Source of the DNA: Axinella damicornis
Lineage: Eukaryota; Porifera; Demospongiae; Axinellida; Axinellidae
Length of the DNA stretch: 64,000 bases
Assembly: GCA_963931865.1 (NCBI GenBank)
Contig: OZ007506.1
Coordinates: forward strand, 8,577,438-8,641,437
Reading direction: 5' to 3'
A program made the translations under genes and the position numbers. Each line of letters begins with the position of its first letter. Position 1 is the stretch's first letter. Shown in pieces: positions 33,001 to 41,004 of this stretch. A model generated the notes under the pieces. It was not told where the DNA came from, ran no database searches, and saw only the letters and a list, made by a program, of their open reading frames with translations.

Positions 33001-34164
33001 GGAAGGAGCCAAGTACTACGCATGCTCCACGAAGCCCACCCAGGAATTGTGCGCATGAAGGGATTTGCCAGGGGTTATGTTTGGTGGCCCGGAATTGACC
33101 AAGAGTTGGAACGATGTGTCAAGTCCTGTGAAACATGCCAGGTCAATCGCAAGTCACCGCCTGTATCACCTTTATACCCGTGGTCCTGGCCAAGCAAACC
33201 TTGGGCGCGGGTTCATGTGGACTATGCGGGCCCTTTCTGTGGCAAGATGTTTCTCCTCATGATCGATGCACAGTCCAAATGGTTGGAGGTGCATATGACT
33301 TCATCATCAACATCCGAAACAACCCTCTCATGCATGAGGAAGTCATTTGCGTCTTTGGGGTTGCCTGAAGTGGTCGTTTCTGACAACGCCGCTAACTTCA
33401 CTAGCGAGGAATTCCAACAGTTTTTGGCAAAGAATGGGGTGAAGCATGTCAGAACCCCTCCATACCATCCAGCCTCTAACGGACTTGCAGAGAGAGCGGT
33501 CCAGACATTTAAAGAGGGGATGAGGAAGTTAAAGGATGGTTCTCTCGAGACCAAGCTCGCACGTTTTCTGTTTAAATACAGAATAACTCCCCAAAGTAGC
33601 ACCGGAATCTCACCAGCTGAGCTAATGTACGGACGGAGACTGAGATCACACTTGGACAATCTGCGGCCTGATCTGGACAAGAAAGTCCGACAGAGCCAAG
33701 AGCGGCAGAAGCGTGGACATGACAGCCATGCAAAATTCAGAGAGTTCGAAGTAGGCGACTCAGTCTATGCGAAGAACTATGGATCCCAAGTAGTGTGGTT
33801 ACCTGGAAAGGTGACAGAAATTCATGGCTCAGCCTTGTACACCATTCTGCTGAATGATGGTAGAAGTGTTCGCAAACACACAGACCAATTAAGGATGAGG
33901 TTTGACAATAAGGACACATTGGAGACCAGTTCGGACGATAGTAACGACGATATTGAAGGTCCCTTGGTGAGCAGCAAAAGTGATCCTACTGTTGCCACAC
34001 CTGAGCCTACGAGTGAGAGCCCTCATGCACCTACCCACCCTGAGAACTCAGAAACCGATGTGGGTGGCCCGACTGAAGGGGCTGAGAGAGGCTCAGTTCG
34101 GTCTCCCCCTGAGCCAAGGCGTTCAGGCCGATCTAGACAACCACCGGACCGTTATGGTTATTGA
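30049..34164 (+). CDS. Gag-Pol polyprotein, Ty3/gypsy
   Basis: One open frame of 1371 residues from the ATG at 30049; the frame is open a little upstream but that has no ATG. Domains by residue: Gag capsid about 30-215; two zinc knuckles at 250 (C-x2-C-x3-H-x4-C, one residue short) and 269 (C-x2-C-x4-H-x4-C); aspartic protease DTGA at 342; reverse transcriptase about 470-650 with YIDD at 621; RNase H with DAS at 770; integrase His/Cys zinc site from 994 (HEAH, later CETC); integrase core Asp 1058, Asp 1112 and Glu 1148, a correct D,D35E spacing; and a C-terminal HTDQLR segment typical of the chromo/GPY region. No stop or frameshift separates Gag from Pol. No envelope-like gene follows. Confidence 0.93.
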   Translation: MLEEHDSTTEGGSPERAGSSSARAAAGIAPVAMAGLHGVVSAFDGNQEEWVEYAERLENYFIANDLNDPAKRRAILLNGVGPSTYRLIKTLCLPESPKDFPFSDLVARVTAHFNPKPSIIIKRFEFNTRKQKSDETVAEYIAALRKIAEYCDYGGMLNDMLRDRLVCGIMDKRVQRRFLQAADLTYTQARDMALAAETADKDSKRLQSHANDPFARVDVEDKAVHQVTKPSKLPVRRGPPVPSGHQDTGCYRCGGKHQASRCKFKDYECHFCKKKGHLAAVCRKKKQAKSEPRREQAHRVDALSSGDESDQEYTMYRISSGSSKPLIAHVRLNGIDTPMEVDTGASVSLMCEEAFKPLQESGVALHETKAKLLTYTGESIEVIGATDVRVEHNGQEATLPLIVTRDKGPSLLGRNWLAALQLDWQQILTVKTTPTLQDVLDQYSDVFEDKLGTVKGVTAKIYTDPTATPQFHKARSVPFALREKVEVELERLQQEGIIEPVQFSDWAAPIVPVMKSDGSVRICGDYKVTINRAAKLDKYPIPRIDELFASLSGGKRFSKLDLSHAYQQIQLDEESCQYATINTHKGLFKYNRLPFGVASAPSIFQRVMENLLQGIPGVCVYIDDILVTGGTDEEHVEHLAEVLRRLSEAGMKLKRAKCAFLLPSVEYLGHTISADGLHTSEDKVSGIVKAPAPKDVTELRSFLGLVNYYGKFLPDLATTLSPLYSLLQKQKKWVWGRSQAKAFDDVKGLLQSSRVLVHFNDKLPLTLACDASPYGVGAVLSHKMDDGGERPVAFASRTLTTAEKKYSQLDKEALAIIFGVKKYHQYLLGRQFELKTDHKPLTHIFSESRATPTMASGRIQRWALTLSAYSYTITYKKGEENANADALSRLPLPVSRKDPPKPPEVIHLMEYLDTSPVSSGQIRAWTDCDPVLAKVKGRILTGWPAEGDSVSEEDEMRPYTRRRYELSVEDGCVLWGNRIVVPKKGRSQVLRMLHEAHPGIVRMKGFARGYVWWPGIDQELERCVKSCETCQVNRKSPPVSPLYPWSWPSKPWARVHVDYAGPFCGKMFLLMIDAQSKWLEVHMTSSSTSETTLSCMRKSFASLGLPEVVVSDNAANFTSEEFQQFLAKNGVKHVRTPPYHPASNGLAERAVQTFKEGMRKLKDGSLETKLARFLFKYRITPQSSTGISPAELMYGRRLRSHLDNLRPDLDKKVRQSQERQKRGHDSHAKFREFEVGDSVYAKNYGSQVVWLPGKVTEIHGSALYTILLNDGRSVRKHTDQLRMRFDNKDTLETSSDDSNDDIEGPLVSSKSDPTVATPEPTSESPHAPTHPENSETDVGGPTEGAERGSVRSPPEPRRSGRSRQPPDRYGY

Positions 34165-34187
34165 TTTCTGTAAGTGAGTTGTAAACT

Positions 34188-34199
34188 TAGGAGGGAGGA
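34188..34199 (+). promoter_or_regulatory. Polypurine tract
   Basis: AGGAGGGAGGA immediately precedes the 3' LTR and fits the plus-strand primer site of LTR retrotransposons. Confidence 0.7.
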
Positions 34200-34200
34200 C

Positions 34201-34379
34201 TGTAGTGTTTCTTATGATTGTGTATTCATTAGCCTTTGGTCATTTCCTGTATTGGGCATTGCGCATTCAGTATTTAGCAGGTTCCATTGTTCGGTGCGCC
34301 TCTGCGCAACCGGTTTCATTGTTGTACTGTGCGTATATATATTTTCATTCTGTACATTATATCCAGTTGAGTCTCAATA
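34201..34379 (+). repeat. 3' LTR, shortened
   Basis: Identical to 29783-29961, then stops at CTCAATA and passes directly into the target-site duplication and the fold-back arm. The 74-bp tail present after the 5' copy is missing. Confidence 0.85.
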
Positions 34380-34465
34380 TGTTCGATCATCCCTCCCTTG
34401 TTTCCTTACTTTTTGCCGTTCTGGTATCCCTACATCCTGTTACATTTTCAATGTTTTTTATTACT
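34380..34465. repeat. Right arm of the interrupted fold-back element
   Basis: Exact reverse complement of 29596-29681, beginning with the target duplication TGTTC. Confidence 0.85.
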
Positions 34466-35591
34466 TGTTCATGCAAATTTTTTTAGCAGCAGGCACATAC
34501 TTGAGCTGAAGTTCGCTGTCACAGATCAGAGCAGAAGTCAGTGACCTCACAGGCACCTATGCCCTTGCCTTGGTATATTACACTTCCAACATTGGCTGAA
34601 GGTCCAGGCATCTCAAGTCAACCCTTCCCTGGATGGATGACAAAGCCAGCTCTCCCTGTCTGAAGACCTCGTTTGATTGACAACACGATTCTCGCATCTT
34701 CCCTGCTGTGTTTCTAATTCAGCGATCTTGAGTAATAATTACGTATGTTGCTAAGTGATCGTTTATGTGCGCATGCGTACAAAGGATTAAAATGGCGTGC
34801 TAATGGAAGCCATAGTTTTTGAGTGGGTAGCTGCAGCCGCCTGGTGTGAGATTTCGAAGTTGTGACAAAGCGATGGGCTGGTGCACTGCTCGGTGTAAAA
34901 TGCTGCTGTTTCGTGCGTAAACCATCATGAGGGATTGAGGCGACGTTGAGCTAGCCCGTCTGAAAGAAGAAGAAAGAAGAAAAACAATTTGCTCGTTAAT
35001 AAATTTGAATGGCATACAATAGGTGCAGGAAGGATACAGTAAACTATAAGATAAAGGGACAAAAAGTTTATATTAATAAACTAAAACCAAAGGTAAATAT
35101 ACAGAAATACCAAGGACTAAATTAGAGGCAATAATTAATACGTTACAAACCAAAACAAACAAACACCAAAAAAAAGAACAGACAGTGAGTTAACAAAACA
35201 GAAGACAAAACAAACAATAATAATATTTTTAAAAATACAATAAAAATGCTCGTTATGCGAGTACCTGGTGCGGTACTTTCGCGACGGGTTTTTGCGACGC
35301 GAGGAGTCTTGTTGGCCATGAAAACACTCGAAGATGAACGGCATGTGGTTATAAAGGCTATAAGTGTACCGTTTCTGAGATTTGGAGAGATTTTTTTTGT
35401 ATTAGCATATATTGCGTGTCTGTCGTATCCCTACATATAGAGTCTACCGACTCTATGATAGTGTGCATGGGTACATACAGCAAAATTCAATGGACTACAG
35501 TTGAACTTTGACACTGGGTAATGCTCTCCAATATATCCACCAATATAGGAGGGACAGTTAGAGTTCACAGATAGCCTTCTGTAGCACAAGT
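34466..35591. other. AT-rich intergenic stretch, no gene seen
   Basis: Between 35030 and 35250 it is very A-rich. Only short open frames are present and none is supported. Confidence 0.35.
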
Positions 35592-36232
35592 ATGCCTAAT
35601 GCACTGGCTGTAGTATATGTGGAGAGGTTGCTACCACATTTGCAACTTATTCCCAGCATACAGCTATGGGCAGCATGTACAAGAACATGCACTCCACTTG
35701 AAGAAGCCACAGGGATTTCCATCAATACCACAGGTAAATACAATGTGAAGGTGAGAGCCACACCAGCTAAACGTCTTCCCCATGTTTGGGCCCCAATAAT
35801 AAGATCAAGAAAAAGGAGTCCCCAACCCTCACCCAAACCACATGCAGCTGTGAAACTGAGGGTTTGAAGACAAACACAAAGGTGGATGTACAAGGTTACC
35901 ATGGTGATATGGTGCACACACTTGCTGGAGATGACAGCCCTCGATATGGGCCCACCAGGAACTACATTGGAAGCATGTTCAAGGAGGGGAATGTATACAA
36001 GATTGTATTCGAGCAGGGGTACATTGCAGAGGCTGTTTACCAAGCTGAAGGCATTGCAAAAGGACCTTGCAGAGCACCACAACGTGCCATCCCGAGACCC
36101 TGCAATGAAACTGATCCAGGTGGATAAGGAGAAAGGCGGAATAACCCTACAGGCAGCTAGGGATGGCATAGAGCATGATGTGTGTGGTATGGTGTCACTT
36201 AGTGAGCTGGTGGAAAGGAATGATGATACCAT

Positions 36233-38247
36233 TAGGGCTGCGCGATTAAATCGATTTTACCGATTAATCGATTAACATTCCAGTACATCGCAGAATATCG
36301 GTAAGGGGAATTCCCAATCGATTAATCGCGCACGCGCAGTTCAGCCGCCGCCACGTGGCGTAAACACCAACCCTACAGTACCAGAGTGGTTTTCTAAGCT
36401 CGCTTCTGATTGGTTCACTTAGGTCACTTACGTCATACAGTGCATACTTAGGGTATATTATGGCAGGTTAGGGTGTGGTTTATATTGTTATATAGCCAAT
36501 AGAATTGAAGCTTTGAAAACCACTCCGGGATAGCTCCACCAACCAGTGCACGGATAGCTAGCTGGAGCGGCAGAAATGGCTGAGAGTGAGAGAGATTACC
36601 TGAAGGAAGCGAACCTTCTGCCCCCCAAAAACGCCGTCAGTAAAGTTTCTTCGGATTTCGACACAAAGACGGAGCTGTCACCGATCACAGACAAGTAGGT
36701 CGGTATCAAGAGCATGCTTGATGCGCTATCCCTCGCTTCTTCTGAGCACAATGTGCAGCTACTGTACTGCAGAATGTGCGATCTAGAGGCGGGGGATTAG
36801 CAATCCAAACTAGGCCTATAGCCGTTGCTAGCATTGACTATTGACTAGTAATTTGTGACGCACCGTGTAGGTGGTGTGCGCTGTTGGTGATTGCCGTGCC
36901 GTGCTGAGGTTCTGCGGGAACACCACTAACCTTGCTTCCCACCTTAAGACCCAACACACTCAGTTGTACCTCAAGTCAGGTCTTGTCAGGGCAGTCAAGA
37001 AGGGAAAGCCTCAAGCAAGGGAGCAAGATCCCCCTACATCAAGTGGACAAAGGACAATAACCAGTGCCATGAACATGGCAACGAAACTGCCCAGTTCCAG
37101 CAAGAGAGCCAGAGAAGTAACTAATGCCATCAGTTACTTTATGCCAAAGACATGCAGCCAATCAGTGTTGTTGAAGGTGCTGGATTCCTGCACATGTTGA
37201 ATTGTCTAGAGCCTCGGTACCAAGTTCCACACAGGAAAACCTTCACCGAAAAAGTGCTTCCTTCTCTCTATTTGCAGGTGAAAGCCACAGTTGTGCCCAT
37301 CTCAGCTGCTGCAGATTACTATGCCATAACAACTGACTGCTGGACCAGCCGTGCTAATGAGGCTTATGTGGGTGTCACCTTTCACACCATCACCGATGAA
37401 TGGCAGCTCCACCACTGTGTGCTTACGAATGAAGAGCTATCAGAGGCGCACACAGCAGAAAACCTACGTAGCTGAGACCATGCAGAGTGTCTTGCAGGAG
37501 TGGAAGCTTAATTCCACAAAAGTTGCTGGTGTCACTGTGGATCATGCTGCCAATATTCAGAAAGCCATCACGGACATTCTCCACTGGAAATGCCTGGGTT
37601 GTTTTGGGCATGCAATCAACTTGTGTGTAAGAGCCGGACTAAACCAACCACAAGTACACACAGCAATTGCACGTTGCTCTCGCCTTGTTACATTCTTTAC
37701 ATCCTGAGCCAGTGGAGGAAGAAGAGCCAAGGGTTCTTGAGTCAGAGCCTCCAGCGAAGAAGCACAAGACAGGGTTAGGCAAACTGCTTGGAGATATGTA
37801 TAGCAAGAGAAGCAGGAGAGAGCGAATGTCCATCCGGGACAAAGCAGAGGAGGAGATGAAGCAGTATCGTGAAGAACAATCTCTAGACATCGATGAGCAC
37901 GTGCTTCAGTGGTGGAAGCGAAATGAGGGTCGATTTCCTGCAATTGCAAAGGTTGCAAGGAAAGTACTGTGTATACCTGCCACAAGCACACCATCTGAGC
38001 GACTTTTCTCAACAGCTGGACACATTATCAGTACAAAACGTGCATCTTTATTGACGGAAAACGCATCCATGCTATGTTTCCTTGCCGAAAACTTAAAATA
38101 AACAACACTTGAACACTGCACATCGATCTGTACTTCTGTATTGTGTTTCCATTAATTTTACCGATTAATCGGTTAATCGTGATATTTCATAAGCAGTAAT
38201 TAGTAATAATCGACAATACCAATTATTTCAATAATCGCACAGCCCTA
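36233..38247 (+). mobile_element. hAT-superfamily DNA transposon, 2015 bp
   Basis: Terminal inverted repeats TAGGGCTGCGCGATTA and (right end, complemented) TAGGGCTGTGCGATTA. The 8-bp target duplication GATACCAT lies at 36225-36232 and 38248-38255, the length expected for hAT elements. Subterminal ATCGATTAATCG motifs occur near both ends. It interrupts the coding region described at 35592-38352. Confidence 0.92.
36576..38101 (+). pseudogene. hAT transposase remnant, internally deleted
   Basis: An N-terminal segment from ATG 36576 is followed by a BED-type zinc finger at about 36871-36965 (CAVGDC then HLKTQH), catalytic-region pieces around 37250-37700 (TDCWTS, VTVDHAANI, CFGHAINL) and the C-terminal hATC dimerisation region at about 37890-38090 (WWKRNEGRFPAIAKVARK, STPSERLFSTAG). 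Frameshifts near 37150 and 37470 and the direct jump from about 37700 to the C-terminal segment, losing the middle of the enzyme, mean it cannot encode active transposase. Confidence 0.85.
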
Positions 38248-38424
38248 GATACCATGATGGATGATAGTGGGAACATGGCAACGTGGTGCCTGAGGAAGCC
38301 CAAGGATGACAATGTGGAAGTCGTGATCTTTGGATACCACAAGGAAATGTGAACAAAAGTTACAGAACAAGAGTATATGCATGCATGAGTATGTATAGAT
38401 GTCTTGTTAGTCATAGTCATTTGG

Positions 38425-38794
38425 CTAGTAGGTGACTTGAAAGGCAACCATAGGATGTGTGTTCATCAGCAAGCCTCTGCAGAGCCACTCTAGCATCATG
38501 AACAGTTCCCCCCCCCGTCTGAACGCAGTATGGATGGCACCAAGCCTTCGCAATAGATCACTGGCCACACCACAAACGCACAGAATATGAGCTATATTGG
38601 CACCAGGGTGCATTGCACAAGCCTCGTCCCACAACAGCCTGATGGCAGCAAACTTGCAGTCTCTATCCAACCAGGCAGCATGCCACACCTTGCACTTAAA
38701 GGCCCAGACATCAGTAGTCTACTCATAGTTCTCCAACTCCTCTTCCAGAGCCCTGCACAGAGCAGTGGCAAAAGCCTGCAGTTTGAGTGTCATG
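38425..38794 (-). pseudogene. Unrecognised minus-strand coding region with one in-frame stop
   Basis: From ATG 38794 the frame reads MTLKLQAFATALCRALEEEL, meets TAG at about 38721, then continues as VWHAAWLDRDCKFAAIRLLW and HILCVCGVASDLLRRLGAIH to the stop at 38425. Composition is protein-like; the family is not recognised. It is divergent from the plus-strand region starting at 38820, only 25 bp away. Confidence 0.4.
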
Positions 38795-38819
38795 ATCACG
38801 TGATGTTAGTTAGCTAGGT

Positions 38820-39417
38820 ATGACGACTCCATTTGAAGGCAGTAAGACAGTCTGGGTGTTGACCCAGAAAGACACTGGTAGTGTGGCGTTTGTGATGGTC
38901 CCTAAAATACTAGATGGACGCGACAAGTTTGAGTCTGAATTGAATGAAGCTGTTGCCTGGAGGACCTTGAACAAAGCTAACCTTGGCGTCCTGGGGGATG
39001 GGGAGTTCACCAGGCTGACTGCCAATGTCCATGACCTGTATGTCAGGGGTTTCTACTCTTTCAACTTCGAGGGGCCACATGGTGGCAATGGACCTAGGGA
39101 AGCATGTTGGCGCCTCCTTGAGAACATATAAAAAGCAGCCAGAGCACAAGCACAGCTCCAGAGACCCCGCCCTTATGACAGTTGAGTTTGGCATTAATGG
39201 AGAACGTGGCATGGTGATTACACCAAATGCGCCATTTGGCGTCGACGGACCACTGAGCTTCAGGATGGCCGTAGTGGACGTGATAGGGAAGCCTGTGGTC
39301 AATGATGAACCCCAGAAGACCTACTTCAACACTAGGCATCGCCCCCACAAAGGACATTACATTGGCCCAAATGATGTGTGTGGGGTGATAACATATGGGC
39401 ATGGGTTTGTTTTGTAA
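38820..39417 (+). pseudogene. Unrecognised coding region with one frameshift
   Basis: ATG at 38820 starts MTTPFEGSKTVWVLTQKDTG; the frame is convincing to about 39105 (RGFYSFNFEGPHGGNGPREA) and then shifts by one to continue as TVEFGINGERGMVITPNAPF and YIGPNDVCGVITYGHGFVL, stopping at 39417. About 200 residues in all. A small intron instead of a frameshift is possible but no good sites are visible. No known domain recognised. Intronless and compact like its neighbours at 35592-38794. Confidence 0.45.
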
Positions 39418-39484
39418 CGATCATGTATAGTATTATGTACCTTGTTCACACTGCACAGGAATGCTGCTCTGATTCTGCGATCAG

Positions 39485-40241
39485 GATGTTGTCGACAGAG
39501 TGGCAGGAGGAGGCCAGCTTGTAGAAGAGACTGAGGTGGAGGCACAGCCTGACTGTATTCCGGACGAAGTTGTGGACAATATTTCGTCCCTTGAACAATT
39601 CTTTACAGCCAGTGGCTGGAACCTAGTACAACAGGCAGGTAAGTACAGTAATGTGAATTGAATAGCTAAACAGGTTTTTGATATGTGGCAATTGCACTTG
39701 TTTGGTAGTGCAAGCAAAGGAGGAGGAGTGGAAATGCGGGGCGTGTGATGATGTCACAACAAAGATCAACATGATCATGTACGTGTGACACGCAAGGGGC
39801 AGTCACGCCAATAAGCACCGCAGTCACAGCTGCGACCGCGTACGGTCAACCCGTATACTAAGGAATTCGGCCGGAAGGGGTGGAGTCGCTACGCATTTTC
39901 CCGTATACTATCGCAAAGTCAACGGTCAAAGCCTGAAAATCAGCGTGGTCAACAGTCAAAGCCTCCAAAATCAGCACGGTCAACGGTCAAGCCGCGCAAA
40001 AGAGCGGTCAAAGTTTTGACCCACAGTCGCAGCTGTGACTGCAGAATCTATGGACGTGACCTCCCCTTGACACGTGATATGTGGTTTCACTGGTAAGTGT
40101 TTGTATGAATAACTATGATCTACTGGTGAATTTGAACATGCTCACCACCTCAGGTCATGTGTAAACCTATCAGCAGAACCCTCAGGAAACTGGTTTTGTT
40201 TCACTTGCCTACCTCGGATAAAGCGAAAATTACTTTCATGA
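39485..40241 (+). pseudogene. PHD-finger gene segment, finger interrupted by a MITE
   Basis: Exons 39485-39638 (donor GTAAGT; ISSLEQFFTASGWNLVQQA), 39709-40092 (contains the transposon) and 40154-40241 (stop TGA at 40239). Joined, they give EEEWKCGACDD, then CDT before the MITE, MWFHW after it, and SCVNLSAEPSGNWFCFTCLP. This is the C-x2-C / C-x2-C / H-x2-C / C-x2-C ligand order of a PHD finger, a reader of histone tails. Phases 1 and 2 match. The 277-bp insertion breaks the frame. The 5' start is not found. Such PHD segments also occur in transposon-encoded proteins, so host origin is not certain. Confidence 0.6.
39793..40069. mobile_element. MITE inserted in the PHD exon
   Basis: Ends CAAGGGGCAGTCACG and CGTGACCTCCCCTTG are imperfect inverted repeats, with a second paired block GCAGTCACAGCTGCGAC. 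The duplication ACACG flanks it (39788-39792; 40070-40074). The interior has four degenerate GGTCAA-type repeats. Confidence 0.75.
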
Positions 40242-40508
40242 GCTATTCTTGTAAACCAATTCTATGCTACTAGATATACCCACCTCTGTATCATGCTTCT
40301 ATATACTCACCTCTGTATTATCCGAGCGTTCATATCACCGTTTGCATGTTTTGTACAAGTCGGTTTGGAACCGCGGCGCGAAAAGGGTATTAGGTAAAGT
40401 TCATTCCCGCTATATAGTGTCCTTCACAATTTGGGGTCGAGGCCGGGCCGGGCGGAGATTAGTCTCGGAACCAGACCCTTCGTGCGGGGGAGCGATAGAA
40501 AATAATTT

Positions 40509-41004
40509 ATGGAGCCGTCCAGATTATCGGTGTTTCTCTGCCTAATTGCGATCATCCCCTTCGCAAGAAGTCAAGAATGCCCAATATTCGAGGAAAACCT
40601 CCTTGGATCTACTAGTGGGTCAAGTACAACGGGATTAGTCAGAGATGCGATTGCGGCTGGTGTTGGAGAGGGTGCAACGGTAAATGTGCTGGTGCACGCC
40701 TCGAACATCGTGTGCCTCAGAAGTGGTCGGACTCGGGACACGTACACTGGTGTTTCAGTAGTCGTGAACTACACTTGCAGTGGTGCTCCCGCGTGTACTG
40801 GGAACCCCAATATCTCCCAGTTCGACTTTGAGTGTGTTACTGGCTCCGTGTGGGGGGCCAGTGTGTTTGGCAGTGCTGATAGTATCTTCACAATTCCCTC
40901 AACTGGTAGTCTTTCAACCACCCTTAGAACCGACTGTGGAGTGTGTCTAACTCCAGCACGAGCTGGATTTGGTACAGTCACCAACAATGAGCAGCACTGT
41001 GGAC
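40509..41004 (+). CDS. Gene B exon 1: signal peptide and N-terminal domain
   Basis: ATG 40509 begins MEPSRLSVFLCLIAIIPFARSQ (quoted in part: basic start, hydrophobic core, cleavage likely after ARS). The next 140 residues are Ser/Thr/Gly-rich with regularly spaced cysteines (NYTCSGAPACTGNPN, FECVTG, TDCGVCL). The fold is not recognised. Donor C|GTAAGC, phase 1. No counterpart exists upstream of gene A. Confidence 0.75.

Larger units (their letters stand above)
29783..34379 (+). mobile_element. Ty3/gypsy-type LTR retrotransposon
   Basis: Long terminal repeats flank a single gag-pol frame; domain order protease, reverse transcriptase, RNase H, integrase defines the Ty3/gypsy (Metaviridae) group. 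The LTR portions present at both ends (29783-29961 and 34201-34379, 179 bp) are identical, so insertion is recent. A 5-7 bp duplication (TGTTC, possibly TATGTTC) flanks the element at 29778-29782 and 34380-34384. Oddly, the 3' LTR lacks the last 74 bp seen at the 5' end. Confidence 0.9.
35592..38352 (+). pseudogene. Unrecognised intronless gene, frameshifted and split by a hAT element
   Basis: Coding-like residues run through three frames: TGKYNVKVRATPAKRLPHV (to about 35785), then NYIGSMFKEGNVYKIVFEQG (to about 36035), then KEKGGITLQAARDGIEHDV up to 36232. After the hAT insertion the same frame resumes at 38248 with MATWCLRKPKDDNVEVVIFG and stops at 38352. Two frameshifts plus the insertion make it a pseudogene. 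Product family not recognised. Its compact, intronless form differs from the neighbouring split genes and resembles the two coding regions that follow. Confidence 0.5.

Noticed and set aside
30195..33680. Other frames of 60-150 codons on both strands within the retrotransposon
   Set aside because: Shadows of the single gag-pol frame.
35558..36232. A 224-codon minus-strand open frame
   Set aside because: It is antisense to the plus-strand coding remnants. Its Ser/Cys/hydrophobic composition looks like a shadow, and the plus frame continues across the hAT insertion.
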